The position numbers and the translations under genes were made by a program. From Dyadobacter bucti (GTDB taxonomy: Bacteria > Bacteroidota > Bacteroidia > Cytophagales > Spirosomataceae), in contig NZ_SWFP01000007.1 in NCBI RefSeq assembly GCF_005869225.1, forward strand, positions 411,453-475,452: a stretch of 64,000 nucleotides of DNA. Reading direction: 5' to 3'. This document shows, one piece after another, positions 14,745 through 24,017 of this stretch. The notes beneath the pieces are model-generated. The model saw only the letters and a program-made list of their open reading frames with translations, was not told the origin of the DNA and did no database searches. Each line of letters starts with the position of its first letter. Positions within the stretch are counted from its first letter, which is position 1.

Positions 14745-16154
14745 TTGAGCTCCTCCCCCCAAGGCCCGGTACAGATCGGTGACCGCACTGAGCTTCTCGA
14801 GTTGGATACTGATCGCCTCCAGGTCATTTTGCAGCCTGCTGTTCTGGGCTGTGATCACTTCCAGATAAGTGGCCATTCCACTCTTGTATAACTTTTGCGC
14901 GTCATCTGTGGCCTTATTGAGCATTGCTGTTTTTTGACGGACGAGTTCGAGGCGGTTGGATGCACCATTGGACCTGGCCATGGCATCAGACACTTCGCCT
15001 ACTGCTGTCATCAGGGTCTGCTTGAACTGGATCACGGCTTTCTCCTGTTCTATGATGGCTGTTTCATGCGCCGTCCGCAGAGACCTTTTTCTGAAGATAG
15101 GCTGCGTGAGGTTCACCGCAATAGTTTTGGCCATCGACCCGGGAAGGTCAAACCATTGATTAAATTTAAAGGAATTAGAACCGATCTGCGGCGTCAGACT
15201 AAAAGCCGGGTACATCTGGGCTTTTGCCAGTCCCGTTCTTGCATTGGCATTTACCACTGCATATTCCGATGCCTTCACATCGGGCCGACGGCTCAGCAGC
15301 TGCGCGGGCACAGCAGCTGCAAATTGTTCTTCCGGCGTCACTTCCGCCAGGTTGCCGGCGCGGGCTATGCTGTCGGGATAATCTCCGCACAAAATACTCA
15401 GCGCATTTTCCTGGACGGCAATGTTCTGCAACGCCAGCGGTACCAGCAGTTCAGCCGTTTTCTTCTGGGCTTCGGCCTGGTTCACTGCCAGCGAAGTTAT
15501 CTGTCCGGCGTTGTATTGCAGCTGCATCATATATAACGTACTGTCGCTCAGGTCAATGTTCCGCCGGGCAATGATCAGTTGTTCATCCAGGCTGATCAGA
15601 TTATAATAAGCCTGGGCCACCTGACTGATGATCCGCGTTTTGAGTGCCGAAAGGTTTTCTTTCTGTCCAAAATAATTGGCTATGGCTGCTTCCTTTTGCA
15701 TTTTGGCCTTTCCCCATATATCGACCTCCCAGGAAAGCTGCAGTGTGGCATCGTAGTTATCCATATACGACGTCCCGACAAACTGCTCGCTTAAAGAACC
15801 ATTCAATGAGTTTTTGGACAAAAATGCCCGGTTAGCGCCAACCGAAAGATCCAGTGTTGGCAAAAGGCCCTGTCTGGCTTGTTTCACGGCAAGGTCGAGC
15901 TGCTCCATGTTTTTCATGGCAATGGCGACATCATTGTTTTTATTTAATGCTTTTTCGATCAGGGTAACCAGTTGCGGTTCTCTGAAAAAAGTCCGCCAGG
16001 GCAGCTGAATCGTGTCGGCGGTAACCGCTACTGAGGCACGGAACTGTTGAGGTGCCTGCGGATCGGTACGTGCGTACTTTTTACCGACCGTACATGAAGC
16101 CAGCCCCGCGGCCAGCATCAGTACGACAATTATATTTTTATTCATCGATTTCAT
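14742..16154 (-). CDS. Outer-membrane efflux lipoprotein, OprM/NodT type
   Basis: The 470-residue protein begins with a lipoprotein signal (lipobox LASC near residue 21) and has the duplicated TolC-fold of OMF channels: helical repeats with LDLAVKQARQGLLPTLDLSVGA and RRPDVKASEYAVVNANARTG..., the RPDV motif being typical of the NodT/OprM class. It serves as the outer-membrane exit for the RND pump encoded just upstream. The start overlaps the pump gene's stop by four bases. A start three codons later (MNKN) is equally possible. Confidence 0.93.
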   Translation of the reverse strand: MKSMNKNIIVVLMLAAGLASCTVGKKYARTDPQAPQQFRASVAVTADTIQLPWRTFFREPQLVTLIEKALNKNNDVAIAMKNMEQLDLAVKQARQGLLPTLDLSVGANRAFLSKNSLNGSLSEQFVGTSYMDNYDATLQLSWEVDIWGKAKMQKEAAIANYFGQKENLSALKTRIISQVAQAYYNLISLDEQLIIARRNIDLSDSTLYMMQLQYNAGQITSLAVNQAEAQKKTAELLVPLALQNIAVQENALSILCGDYPDSIARAGNLAEVTPEEQFAAAVPAQLLSRRPDVKASEYAVVNANARTGLAKAQMYPAFSLTPQIGSNSFKFNQWFDLPGSMAKTIAVNLTQPIFRKRSLRTAHETAIIEQEKAVIQFKQTLMTAVGEVSDAMARSNGASNRLELVRQKTAMLNKATDDAQKLYKSGMATYLEVITAQNSRLQNDLEAISIQLEKLSAVTDLYRALGGGAQ

Positions 16155-19100
16155 TGTAGTTCATTTACAGGATGAAGCCTCTTGTGTTTTGTTCCTGATA
16201 TTTTCTCCTGCAGGTACTGGAACAGCATGTAAAGCAGTGGTATCACGAATATCCCCAGAATGACGCCGCTAAGCATACCCATGGCCGCACCCGTGCTGAT
16301 AGACCTGTTACCCGATGCCGAACCTCCTGTTGCCACCATCAGCGGGATCATACCCACGATAAAAGCGAGCGAGGTCATGATAATGGGTCGCAAACGCGAC
16401 TTGGCCCCGTCGATGGCAGATTCCATGATAGAAAGTCCTGCTGCGCGCCGCTGAACGGCAAACTCTACGATCAGGATAGCATTTTTTGCCAACAACCCGA
16501 CCAGCATAATCAGCCCGACCTGCACGTAAATATTATTATCAAGCCCTATGGCTTTTGTGGCTGCGAAAGAACCGACAATGCCGGTCGGAATAGAAAGCAG
16601 TACCGAAAGCGGCAATAAATAACTCTCGAACTGTGCGGCCAGAAGGAAATAAACAAACAACAAACACAATGCGAGAATGAACATGGTCTGGTTTCCTGCC
16701 GATTTTTCTTCAAGACTAAGTCCGGTCCATTCGTAACCATAGTCGGAAGGCAGCTTTTCGAACACATTCTTTTCGAGATTCTCCATCATATCACCATTGC
16801 TGACGCCCGGTACGGCCACCACCGTAATGTTCAGGGCATTGAAAAGATTGTAGCGGTCCACAGATTCAGGGCCATACACTTTATGTAATTTGATCAGCGT
16901 TTTAACCGGCACCATCTGGTTCTGATCATTGCGGACAAATATCTCGTTGAAAGCTTCCTGATCCATTCTGAATATGCCGTCCGCTTTCACATTTACGCGG
17001 TAAAATTTACCGAAACGGGTGAAGTTCAAGCTCTGATCACCGGAAAAATAGGTTTGTATCGCACGCATCATTCCGCTCACACTCACTCCCATTTGCTGTG
17101 CTTTGTCGTTATCTACCTCCATTTCCAATTGCGGAAAATCGGTACGGAATGTGGTATAGGCAAACTGTACCCCCGGCTGCTGCATGATCTGGCCAATGAC
17201 CTTGTCGGACATCGCCTTCAGCGTGGTGGCGTCTTTACCGGTTTTATCCTGCAACACTACCTCCGCACCGCTGGTAATACCATAACCTTCCACGGGCGGG
17301 CTTCTGAACGCCATGATCGTCCCTTCTTTTACTGTGGAAAACTGAGCACTCATACTGGCCAGGATTGCATCGATATCCTTTTCCGCACCTCTGTCCTTTT
17401 TGTCTTTGAGTTTGATAAAGCCCACTCCATACGCGGGACTTGCACTGTTGGACAAAATATTGAAACCCGTGATGATCGAGCTGGTCTGCACCGATTCAAA
17501 GCCCGACAGGATCTTCTCCACTTTATCGGCCGCCGCAGTAGTACGGTCAAGGGCTGTTCCGGGAGGCATACTCAAACTGAAAATGATAAATCCATCGTCC
17601 TCCATGGGCACGAAGCTCTTTGGCGTGGTCATCATCAGCCAGCCCGCTATACCGATGATCAACACCACCAGACTTGCTCCCAGCCATTTTCTACTGATCA
17701 GGAATTTCAATCCCTTGATGTATTTGCCTGTGAGGTTATCAAAGCCCGCATTGAATGCCATGGAGAAACGTTTTCCGAAGCCCTGGCCTGTTGCCTTTTC
17801 ACCATGTCCCTCCGCATGCGTGTTTTTCAAAAGCAATGCACACAATGCAGGTGTAAGTGTCAATGCATTTACCGCCGAAATGATGATGGCGATAGCCAGG
17901 GTATAGGCAAATTGTTTGTAGAAAATCCCCGATGAGCCGGTCATAAACCCGATCGGGATAAACACCGCCGACATCACCAGCGTAATGGAAATAACGGCAC
18001 CGGTAATCTCGCTCATCGCACTGTGCGTAGCTTCCCTGCCCGACATATTTGAACCTTCCATTTTACTGTGCACGGCTTCGACGACGACAATGGCGTCATC
18101 GACCACAATACCGATGGCAAGTACAAGCGCAAAGAGCGTAAGTACATTGATGGTAAAGCCAAAAACCAGCAGAAAGAAGAAAGTACCCACAATGGCGACT
18201 GGCACAGCAATAGCCGGAATGATGGTAGAACGGAAATCCTGCAAAAAGATAAATACCACAAGGAATACCAGGATAAAAGCTTCGATCAGCGTCGATTTCA
18301 CCTGACTGGTCGCTTCATCCAGACGTTCTTTCGTGCTCATCAGGCTGGTATATTTGATACCCGGAGGAAAAGACTTTGAAGCTTTTGCCAGTACATCCTG
18401 TACCCCAATCTCAATTTCGTTGGCATTGGAACCGGTTGTCTGCAGGATGGCGACCGTCACGGCATTTTTCCCGTTGGACGTGGTATTTCCGCCATAGTTC
18501 AACGAGCCAAACTCAATCCGCGCCACATCTTTCAGCCGGACCAGATCCGTACCGTTTCTTTTTACTACAATGTTTTCGTATTCCGAAACCTGGTTCTTTT
18601 TCCCTTTGTAACGCATCACATATTCCAGCGCCGCATCGGATTCCTGTCCCAGTTTTCCGGGGGCGGATTCCAGGCTCTGGTCGGCGATGGCCTGGTTCAC
18701 ATCCGCCGGTATCAGCCCGTAGCTTGCCATTTTTTGAGGATTGAGCCACACGCGCATCGAATAATCCTTTGCGCCGAAAGACTGCGCCTGTCCTACGCCC
18801 GGTACCCGTTTGATCTGCGGAACAAGGTTTATATTAACATAATTTTGCAGGAAAAGCTCATCGTATTTACTGTTGTCGGTCGTAAATACATTGAAGATCA
18901 TGATCATACTGTTCTGCTGCTTGGAGGTGGTGAGTCCCATCTGGATCACCTCCTGCGGAAGTATGGGCGTAGCCTGTTGCACGCGGTTCTGTACGTTCAC
19001 GGCAGCCTGATCAGGGTTCACACCCTGCTTAAAAATAACAGTTATAGAAAAAGAGCCGTCGTTGCTTGCAGTGGATTTGATGTACCGCATATTCTCCACA

Positions 19101-19312
19101 CCATTGATCTGCTCTTCGAGCGGTGTCACCACCGAGCGTATTACAGCCTCACTGTTACCGCCGGGATAGCTCCCCGAAACCATCACAGTAGGGGGCGAAA
19201 TGTCGGGAAATCTGGTAACCGGCAGTCGGGTCAGGCCGAGGATACCCAATATGAGCAGCACGACAGAGATCACCGTAGCCGTTACGGGCTTGTCTATTAT
19301 ATTTTTTAACAT
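16151..19312 (-). CDS. RND efflux permease, HAE1 (AcrB) type
   Basis: The 1053-residue inner-membrane pump has the HAE1 features: N-terminal TM1 (ATVISVVLLILGILGL) followed by RLPVTRFPDISPPTV, the proton-relay VDDAIVVVE near residues 400-410, a second-half start at about 540, and the late GLLAKNAILIVEFA and SRLRPIIMTSLAFI segments. It exports drugs, bile salts or other hydrophobic compounds. It is the middle gene of adaptor-pump-channel, with 21 bases from the adaptor and a four-base overlap with the channel gene. Substrate not determinable. Confidence 0.95.
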   Translation of the reverse strand: MLKNIIDKPVTATVISVVLLILGILGLTRLPVTRFPDISPPTVMVSGSYPGGNSEAVIRSVVTPLEEQINGVENMRYIKSTASNDGSFSITVIFKQGVNPDQAAVNVQNRVQQATPILPQEVIQMGLTTSKQQNSMIMIFNVFTTDNSKYDELFLQNYVNINLVPQIKRVPGVGQAQSFGAKDYSMRVWLNPQKMASYGLIPADVNQAIADQSLESAPGKLGQESDAALEYVMRYKGKKNQVSEYENIVVKRNGTDLVRLKDVARIEFGSLNYGGNTTSNGKNAVTVAILQTTGSNANEIEIGVQDVLAKASKSFPPGIKYTSLMSTKERLDEATSQVKSTLIEAFILVFLVVFIFLQDFRSTIIPAIAVPVAIVGTFFFLLVFGFTINVLTLFALVLAIGIVVDDAIVVVEAVHSKMEGSNMSGREATHSAMSEITGAVISITLVMSAVFIPIGFMTGSSGIFYKQFAYTLAIAIIISAVNALTLTPALCALLLKNTHAEGHGEKATGQGFGKRFSMAFNAGFDNLTGKYIKGLKFLISRKWLGASLVVLIIGIAGWLMMTTPKSFVPMEDDGFIIFSLSMPPGTALDRTTAAADKVEKILSGFESVQTSSIITGFNILSNSASPAYGVGFIKLKDKKDRGAEKDIDAILASMSAQFSTVKEGTIMAFRSPPVEGYGITSGAEVVLQDKTGKDATTLKAMSDKVIGQIMQQPGVQFAYTTFRTDFPQLEMEVDNDKAQQMGVSVSGMMRAIQTYFSGDQSLNFTRFGKFYRVNVKADGIFRMDQEAFNEIFVRNDQNQMVPVKTLIKLHKVYGPESVDRYNLFNALNITVVAVPGVSNGDMMENLEKNVFEKLPSDYGYEWTGLSLEEKSAGNQTMFILALCLLFVYFLLAAQFESYLLPLSVLLSIPTGIVGSFAATKAIGLDNNIYVQVGLIMLVGLLAKNAILIVEFAVQRRAAGLSIMESAIDGAKSRLRPIIMTSLAFIVGMIPLMVATGGSASGNRSISTGAAMGMLSGVILGIFVIPLLYMLFQYLQEKISGTKHKRLHPVNELQ

Positions 19313-19333
19313 GATCTGATTTTATCTTTTGGA

Positions 19334-20476
19334 TTATTGGGAAAGGGAGTCGGCAGCAACCGTTTTAGGTGCTACCACCATTCCTTCATTGAGGGCATCG
19401 ATTCGGTTTACGGCAATTTTGTCGCCCGTTTGTACCCCGGATTTCACCAGATAATTCCTGCCCGATTTGCCGCCAATTTCGATGGGCGTCATCGCTACCT
19501 TATTACTGTCGGCTAGCCTGAACACGAAGAATTTATCCTGAATATCTTTTACAGCGGCCATAGGCAGGCTCAGCACGGCATCCAGTTCCCGATGGATCAC
19601 GATCTTCCCCGAACCTCCGGAGCGTAACAGTTTATCCGGATTAGGGAAAATGGCTTTCATGCTCATGCTTCCGGTAGTACGGTCGATGTTCCCACTGGCG
19701 CTTTCCAGCTTACCCTTGTGGGCAAAAGTTGAACCATCAGCCATGATCAGCTCCACCGTTTCGCCCTTGCCCGTATCCGCCTTTTTGAAAGCAATAAAAT
19801 CGGCCTCGCTCATTGAGAAATAAACAAAAACCGTATTGATATCCGAAAGGGTTGTCAATGGTACTTCGTCGGATGGCATTACAAGGTTTCCTATGCGGTT
19901 TGGAATACGACCGATGTAGCCGCTCACCGGTGCTTTGATCAAAGCAAAACCCGCGTTGATCTTGGAAGAACCCAAGGCTGCTTTGGCTTGTGCAACCTGA
20001 GCTGTGGCCGCATCGTAGCTTGCCTGTGCGGCACGGAGCTGCATGTCGGATACTACCTTTCCTTCCACCAGCGGGCGGATTTTTTCTATTTCAAGACTCG
20101 CGTTGGCCTGTGCTGCCAATGCAGATTTCAAACCCGCATCACTGTTGTTGACCTGTTCATTGAAGACTTCACCTTTGATTTTAAACAGTGATTGCCCTTT
20201 TTGAACATAGTCTCCTTCCTTCACGTAGATGCTCTCAAGATATCCGCTTACCTGCGCTTTCACGTCTACATTCACGCTTCCTTCTATGGCACCCGGATAG
20301 CTGGTTTCTACCGATGCATTGCCACTATTCAAAGTAATGAAATCCGTTTCCTGAGGCGGCATTTCGCCATATCCGCCATTATCTGCCTTTGTACCACAGG
20401 ATGTAAATACGGCAGCTGCCGATAAAAGGTACAATCCGGCAAGCAATTGCTTTGCTTTATAATTTGGCTTAAACAT
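19334..20476 (-). CDS. RND efflux periplasmic adaptor lipoprotein, AcrA type
   Basis: The 380-residue adaptor begins with a lipoprotein signal (lipobox VFTSC near residue 27) and has the standard lipoyl halves (VDVKAQVSGYLESIYVKEGDYVQKGQSLF and FALIKAPVSGYIGRIPNRIGNLV) around a helical hairpin (about 105-160), then a beta-barrel and membrane-proximal domain with RSGGSGKIVI. It is the first gene of the efflux operon. The upstream region carries three 9-10 base direct repeats with LytTR-like spacing, which suggests control by the divergent LytS/LytTR pair. Confidence 0.94.
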   Translation of the reverse strand: MFKPNYKAKQLLAGLYLLSAAAVFTSCGTKADNGGYGEMPPQETDFITLNSGNASVETSYPGAIEGSVNVDVKAQVSGYLESIYVKEGDYVQKGQSLFKIKGEVFNEQVNNSDAGLKSALAAQANASLEIEKIRPLVEGKVVSDMQLRAAQASYDAATAQVAQAKAALGSSKINAGFALIKAPVSGYIGRIPNRIGNLVMPSDEVPLTTLSDINTVFVYFSMSEADFIAFKKADTGKGETVELIMADGSTFAHKGKLESASGNIDRTTGSMSMKAIFPNPDKLLRSGGSGKIVIHRELDAVLSLPMAAVKDIQDKFFVFRLADSNKVAMTPIEIGGKSGRNYLVKSGVQTGDKIAVNRIDALNEGMVVAPKTVAADSLSQ

Positions 20477-20538
20477 TATTACAGAGATTAAAATTTGCGC
20501 AAAGAAACCTCTCTGTGCTGCGCATTGCGGGATTATTT

Positions 20539-20590
20539 GACTGAACCGTCGTTTTTGGCGACTGAACCGGCGGCTGTCTTAAACTGAACC
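20539..20590. repeat. Three LytTR-like direct repeats
   Basis: GACTGAACCG at 20539-20548 and 20560-20569 and AACTGAACC at 20582-20590 form an array with about two helical turns between copies. LytTR proteins such as AgrA, AlgR and BtsR bind pairs of roughly 9-base repeats with 12-13 base gaps, which is the gap seen here. Located 63-114 bases upstream of the adaptor start codon. Confidence 0.6.
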
Positions 20591-20782
20591 AGAAATCATT
20601 TACATGATCGAACATCATCGTGGATTATCATACGGCCACTCTGCCATCGGTGGTCGGTAGCCGGCCGAAATTATCCGGTTCAGGTAATGTGAAAATTACG
20701 TTTTAGTATAGCATTGTTCCCGACTCAGTCCCCGATTTTTACGGTTCGGTGGATCATCGGACAGTCTGTTTACATGAATGTT

Positions 20783-20790
20783 TACTTTTG
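20783..20790 (+). promoter_or_regulatory. Bacteroidota -7 promoter box TACTTTTG
   Basis: TACTTTTG matches the Bacteroidota TAnnTTTG -7 consensus. Transcription would begin near 20797, just before the GTG at 20808 and about 60 bases before ATG 20856 of the sensor kinase. No clear -33 TTG is seen at the usual distance. Confidence 0.5.
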
Positions 20791-20855
20791 CCTGAGGATC
20801 CTATCCTGTGATTAGGTTTAACTTTACTGCAACTCATTACGACACAACTCACTCC

Positions 20856-21953
20856 ATGCAGACAACCGCCGGCACATTGATCACAAAAAGAAGCAAGTCT
20901 ATTGTACTGGCGGCGCTCTCATTTGTAATGTTCTACCTGCTGAGTTATATGCTTGACCCGTACGATGAATGGTGGGGAAATTATTTCAAAAGGACCTTTG
21001 CGGACATCCTGATGGAGTGGGCGTCCTCCCTGCTCTTCTGTATGTTGATCTCTCTTTCCAGTATTTTTATTCACGACAAGCTAAACCTTTATTTTTCATG
21101 GATGGAACGTCCATTGAAAAGACTCGCGGTTGAGACTATCCTCAACGTGGTGTGTGTGGTCGGACTGGTACTTGCACAAGTGCTGTGTATTTCTCTGTTG
21201 ACCAACAGCAGCCCCGAAGTTTCCGGTAATGAGGACAAGGTATGGCAATGGCAGTGGGTAACTTTGAGTATTTTTATAGCCTTCACAATTAGTGCCATTC
21301 ACACAGGAAATTACCTGATCACGAACTGGAAAAATGCGGCGCTTGAAGCGACGGAACACAAATTAAAATCGGCTCAACATAAACAGGCGGCGGCAGAAGC
21401 AGAACTACAGGCATTGCGATTACAGCTCGATCCGCATTTTGTTTTTAATAACCTGAGCGTGTTGTCGGAACTCATTTTAGAAGACCAGCAACTGGGATAC
21501 AATTATGCCGAAAACCTTTCCAAAGTTTATCGTTACCTGCTTCGCAACTCAACGCGGGACCTTATCACGCTGCAGGAAGAACTGAAGTTTCTGAAAGCCT
21601 ACATTTTCCTGCTGAAACACAGGGCAGGTTGCGGGATTACTTTTGAAATTGACATCGATCAGGCCCATCTTCACCTGCACCTTCCTCCCATGACTTTACA
21701 GCTTCTGATCGAGAATGCGATGAAACATAATAAATTCCTAAAATCCAACCCCTTAAAAATAGCTGTCAAAAGCGGTGAAAATATGGATCTTATTGTTTCA
21801 AATTCAATTCTCCCGTTAGAAAAGAAACACCCGTCGTCGGGTCTCGGCCTTCAGAATATTGCCCAGCGTTATCTTCTATTGTCGGACAGGACCCCGCAGA
21901 TAGCAGCCGGTAATTCCCTTTTTACAGTATCAATTCCATTGATAAAATCATGA
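20856..21953 (+). CDS. LytS-type sensor histidine kinase
   Basis: A membrane sensor kinase of the His_kinase (PF06580) type. I choose ATG 20856 (365 residues); a GTG at 20808 in frame would add 16 residues with no signal-like character. Four hydrophobic segments fill the first 160 residues. The kinase part has LRLQLDPHFVFNNLSVLSELI with the phospho-accepting His, and an HATPase end (LIENAMKHNKF, SGLGLQNIAQRYLLL). It overlaps the downstream response regulator by four bases (ATGA) and is transcribed away from the RND efflux operon. Confidence 0.92.
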   Translation: MQTTAGTLITKRSKSIVLAALSFVMFYLLSYMLDPYDEWWGNYFKRTFADILMEWASSLLFCMLISLSSIFIHDKLNLYFSWMERPLKRLAVETILNVVCVVGLVLAQVLCISLLTNSSPEVSGNEDKVWQWQWVTLSIFIAFTISAIHTGNYLITNWKNAALEATEHKLKSAQHKQAAAEAELQALRLQLDPHFVFNNLSVLSELILEDQQLGYNYAENLSKVYRYLLRNSTRDLITLQEELKFLKAYIFLLKHRAGCGITFEIDIDQAHLHLHLPPMTLQLLIENAMKHNKFLKSNPLKIAVKSGENMDLIVSNSILPLEKKHPSSGLGLQNIAQRYLLLSDRTPQIAAGNSLFTVSIPLIKS

Positions 21954-22705
21954 TTAAGAACATACTGATCATTGAAGATGAAAAACCGAATGCCGACAGG
22001 CTCAAAAGGCTGATATCGGCAGTAAAGCCCGAGTCAAATGTTCTGCGGACGCTGGAAAGTGTGTCGGAAAGTATTGACTGGCTTCTGACAAATGAATGCC
22101 CCGACCTGATCATGATGGATGTGCGCCTGCCTGACGGACTTAGTTTTGAAATTTTCGAGAAGGTAAAACCAAAATGCCCCGTCATTTTCACAACAGCTTA
22201 TGACGAGTACGCCGTCCGTGCCTTCAAAGTGAACAGCGTGGACTACCTGTTAAAACCCGTTGAGCAGGAAGAACTGGAATATTCATTCCGGATGGCAGAG
22301 GAAAGAATGCTGAAAAATCAGACCGTATCTATAGAAAATCTGCTAAGCCAGATCAGCAAAAAGGAATATCGAAGTCGTTTTCTGCTACCTTTCCGTGAGG
22401 GTTATAAAACAGTGGTTGTAAGTGATATAGCGTATTTACATTCAGAACTAAAAATAACAAAAGCCAAGCTTTTGAATGGAAGTGAGGAAGTACTGTCACA
22501 GACGCTGGAAGAACTGGAGCAGCAACTGGACCCGAAACTGTTTTTCCGCGTGAACCGACAGTTTATCATACATATAGATTCCATTCAACACGTCCACAAT
22601 TATTTTAATGGCAAGCTCAAAATTGAGCTGAAGAAAAATCCTGATCTGGAGATTATCGTCAGCCGCGACAAGGCGACGGCGATTAAAACCTGGATGGATT
22701 TCTGA
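21950..22705 (+). CDS. LytTR-family response regulator
   Basis: The 251-residue protein has a receiver domain with phospho-accepting Asp57 (LIMMDVRLPDG) and the FTTAYDEYAVRAFKVNSVDYLLKPV segment, then a LytTR DNA-binding domain (about 140-251; FRVNRQFIIHIDSIQHVHNY). It is coupled to the kinase by a four-base overlap. The likely target is the divergent efflux promoter, where LytTR-like repeats are present; it probably also controls its own promoter. Confidence 0.92.
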   Translation: MIKNILIIEDEKPNADRLKRLISAVKPESNVLRTLESVSESIDWLLTNECPDLIMMDVRLPDGLSFEIFEKVKPKCPVIFTTAYDEYAVRAFKVNSVDYLLKPVEQEELEYSFRMAEERMLKNQTVSIENLLSQISKKEYRSRFLLPFREGYKTVVVSDIAYLHSELKITKAKLLNGSEEVLSQTLEELEQQLDPKLFFRVNRQFIIHIDSIQHVHNYFNGKLKIELKKNPDLEIIVSRDKATAIKTWMDF

Positions 22706-22837
22706 ACGGTTCCACATTTATAGGCTTTTTTGTTTTCAAATCTAGCCGGAATACGTATCTTTTCGCAATATCCGGTAAGGAAGAAATGGAGGAAATAATG
22801 CTCCGCCAACGTATTTATAACATCTAAAAAGAAAGAC

Positions 22838-23245
22838 ATGAGCAACACTCGTCGTAAATTTATCACAACCTCGGTAGCATTGGCAGCGGGAACTGCGGCT
22901 GCAACAGCATTTTCACCGAGCGTGCAAAAAAGCAAATATCCTCTTGTCCATCACGTCTTTTTTTGGCTTAAAAACCCAAACTCCGTTGCAGATCGCGACA
23001 GGATCATTGAAGGATTAAAAACTTTGAGAAAGATTGAAACAATTAAAGAACTCCGCATCGGGGTTGTTGCCAGTACGGAAAAACGCGATGTAGTTGATAA
23101 TAGCTGGGGAGTATCTGAGCTTATGTTTTTTGAGAACACTGCCGGCCAGGCCACCTACCAGACCCACCCTATCCATCAGCAGTTCATTAAGGATTGCAGT
23201 CACCTGTGGGAGAAAGTTATCGTTTACGATGCAATGGATGTTTAG
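22838..23245 (+). CDS. Secreted Dabb-domain protein
   Basis: The 135-residue protein has an N-terminal RRKFITTSVALAAGTAAATA signal of the Tat-like type used by many Bacteroidota oxidoreductases, followed by a stress-responsive alpha-beta barrel (Dabb) domain: YPLVHHVFFWLKNP, ELRIGVVASTEKR, SELMFFENTAGQATYQTHPIHQQFI. Dabb proteins are small dimeric barrels with mostly unknown function. It stands alone, 132 bases after the response regulator. Confidence 0.85.
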   Translation: MSNTRRKFITTSVALAAGTAAATAFSPSVQKSKYPLVHHVFFWLKNPNSVADRDRIIEGLKTLRKIETIKELRIGVVASTEKRDVVDNSWGVSELMFFENTAGQATYQTHPIHQQFIKDCSHLWEKVIVYDAMDV

Positions 23246-23255
23246 TTGCAATGAC

Positions 23256-23425
23256 CCGCTCGCCATCGAGGGACTGCTCACCGACTGATCCTGCACTACA
23301 TCCGCCCCTCTACCGACTGGAGCCCATCGGCCAAGGATGTTTGTCGTGTGATCAGGTACACCGGTTTCATGCCGGAGCTCATGTGCGGCATGTTCCAGCA
23401 TGAAATTGATAGCTTAACGAATTGA
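23256..23425 (+). pseudogene. Possible gene remnant after Dabb gene
   Basis: A frame read through to TGA 23423-23425 gives protein-like text (LILHYIRPSTDWSPSAKD..., RYTGFMPELMCGMFQHEID) without a start codon. It may be the tail of a degraded gene. I do not recognise the family, and chance is possible. Confidence 0.2.
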
Positions 23426-23427
23426 GA

Positions 23428-23456
23428 AAAGGGCGGGCTGAGCAGCTCGCCCTTAT
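23428..23456 (-). terminator. Terminator for minus-strand lipoprotein gene
   Basis: The hairpin AAGGGCGGGCTG/CAGCTCGCCCTT (23429-23454, one G-U pair, very short loop) is followed on the minus strand by TTTTC. It is placed 14 bases after the stop of the gene at 23468-23977. Confidence 0.65.
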
Positions 23457-23467
23457 AAAAACCCTCA

Positions 23468-23977
23468 CTACATAACTTCTCTGATGTATTGAGCTATCAC
23501 CGTATCCGCTTCCGGCTTGTATTGAGATGTGTTTTTCTGAATATTCAACTCAATTTTACTCGGACTCATCTTATTTTTCGGAAAGAAGAATTTGAACCGG
23601 GCTACAACCGGATTCTTTTGCGCATCAACATAATTCACAAACAACTCATTAGTTTTAGTATGCTGAACCGAACTATTGTAATTATCTGTATCCGGCATGT
23701 AAAGTGAATCGACCTTGATACCATTTTCATAAAACATCAGAACAACGGAAAAGCCAGAACCGTAAGGCAAGCCAATTCTCTCAAAATATGCCTCATTACC
23801 TGGGGACGTATGTTCAATCACCTTGTAGTTTTCATCCATGGTCTTTGTCCAACGCCAGGTTCCAATGATATACGTAGACAATGGATCTTTGGAATTTAGA
23901 TCCCAGCAGCTTGTGGTCGTGATGAAAAAAAATATGCAAATCACAACGTCTTTTAACAGGCGATTAAGAAAATCCAT
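23468..23977 (-). CDS. Hypothetical lipoprotein
   Basis: The 169-residue product starts with a hydrophobic signal ending in ITTTSC (Cys24), a likely lipobox. The rest has LSTYIIGTWRWTKTMDENYKVIEH, which resembles the first strands of Bacteroidota lipocalin-like lipoproteins, followed by strands and a charged C-terminus. Exported lipoprotein of unknown role. The base composition is AT-rich compared with nearby genes. Confidence 0.68.
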   Translation of the reverse strand: MDFLNRLLKDVVICIFFFITTTSCWDLNSKDPLSTYIIGTWRWTKTMDENYKVIEHTSPGNEAYFERIGLPYGSGFSVVLMFYENGIKVDSLYMPDTDNYNSSVQHTKTNELFVNYVDAQKNPVVARFKFFFPKNKMSPSKIELNIQKNTSQYKPEADTVIAQYIREVM

Positions 23978-24017
23978 ATATCACAAATTTTAAGTTTATA
24001 GTCACTTAATATTTTAT

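Larger units (their letters stand above)
20477..20855. promoter_or_regulatory. Divergent control region between efflux operon and LytS/LytTR genes
   Basis: About 380 bases without a gene. Direct repeats RACTGAACC(G) lie at 20539, 20560 and 20582, with 21 and 22 base spacing; inverted copies of the same word, CCGGTTCAG at 20675 and CGGTTCGG at 20742, lie nearer the kinase. A -7 box TACTTTTG (20783-20790) precedes the kinase gene. The arrangement fits LytTR response-regulator sites, which bind direct repeats about two helical turns apart. Confidence 0.6.

Noticed and set aside
14895..15536. 213-residue ORF antisense to the OprM-like channel
   Set aside because: Overlaps the real channel gene and has a Cys/His-rich shadow composition.
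17054..17935. 293-residue ORF antisense to the RND permease
   Set aside because: The minus-strand permease is clearly real over the same bases; the plus-strand frame has no recognisable domain.
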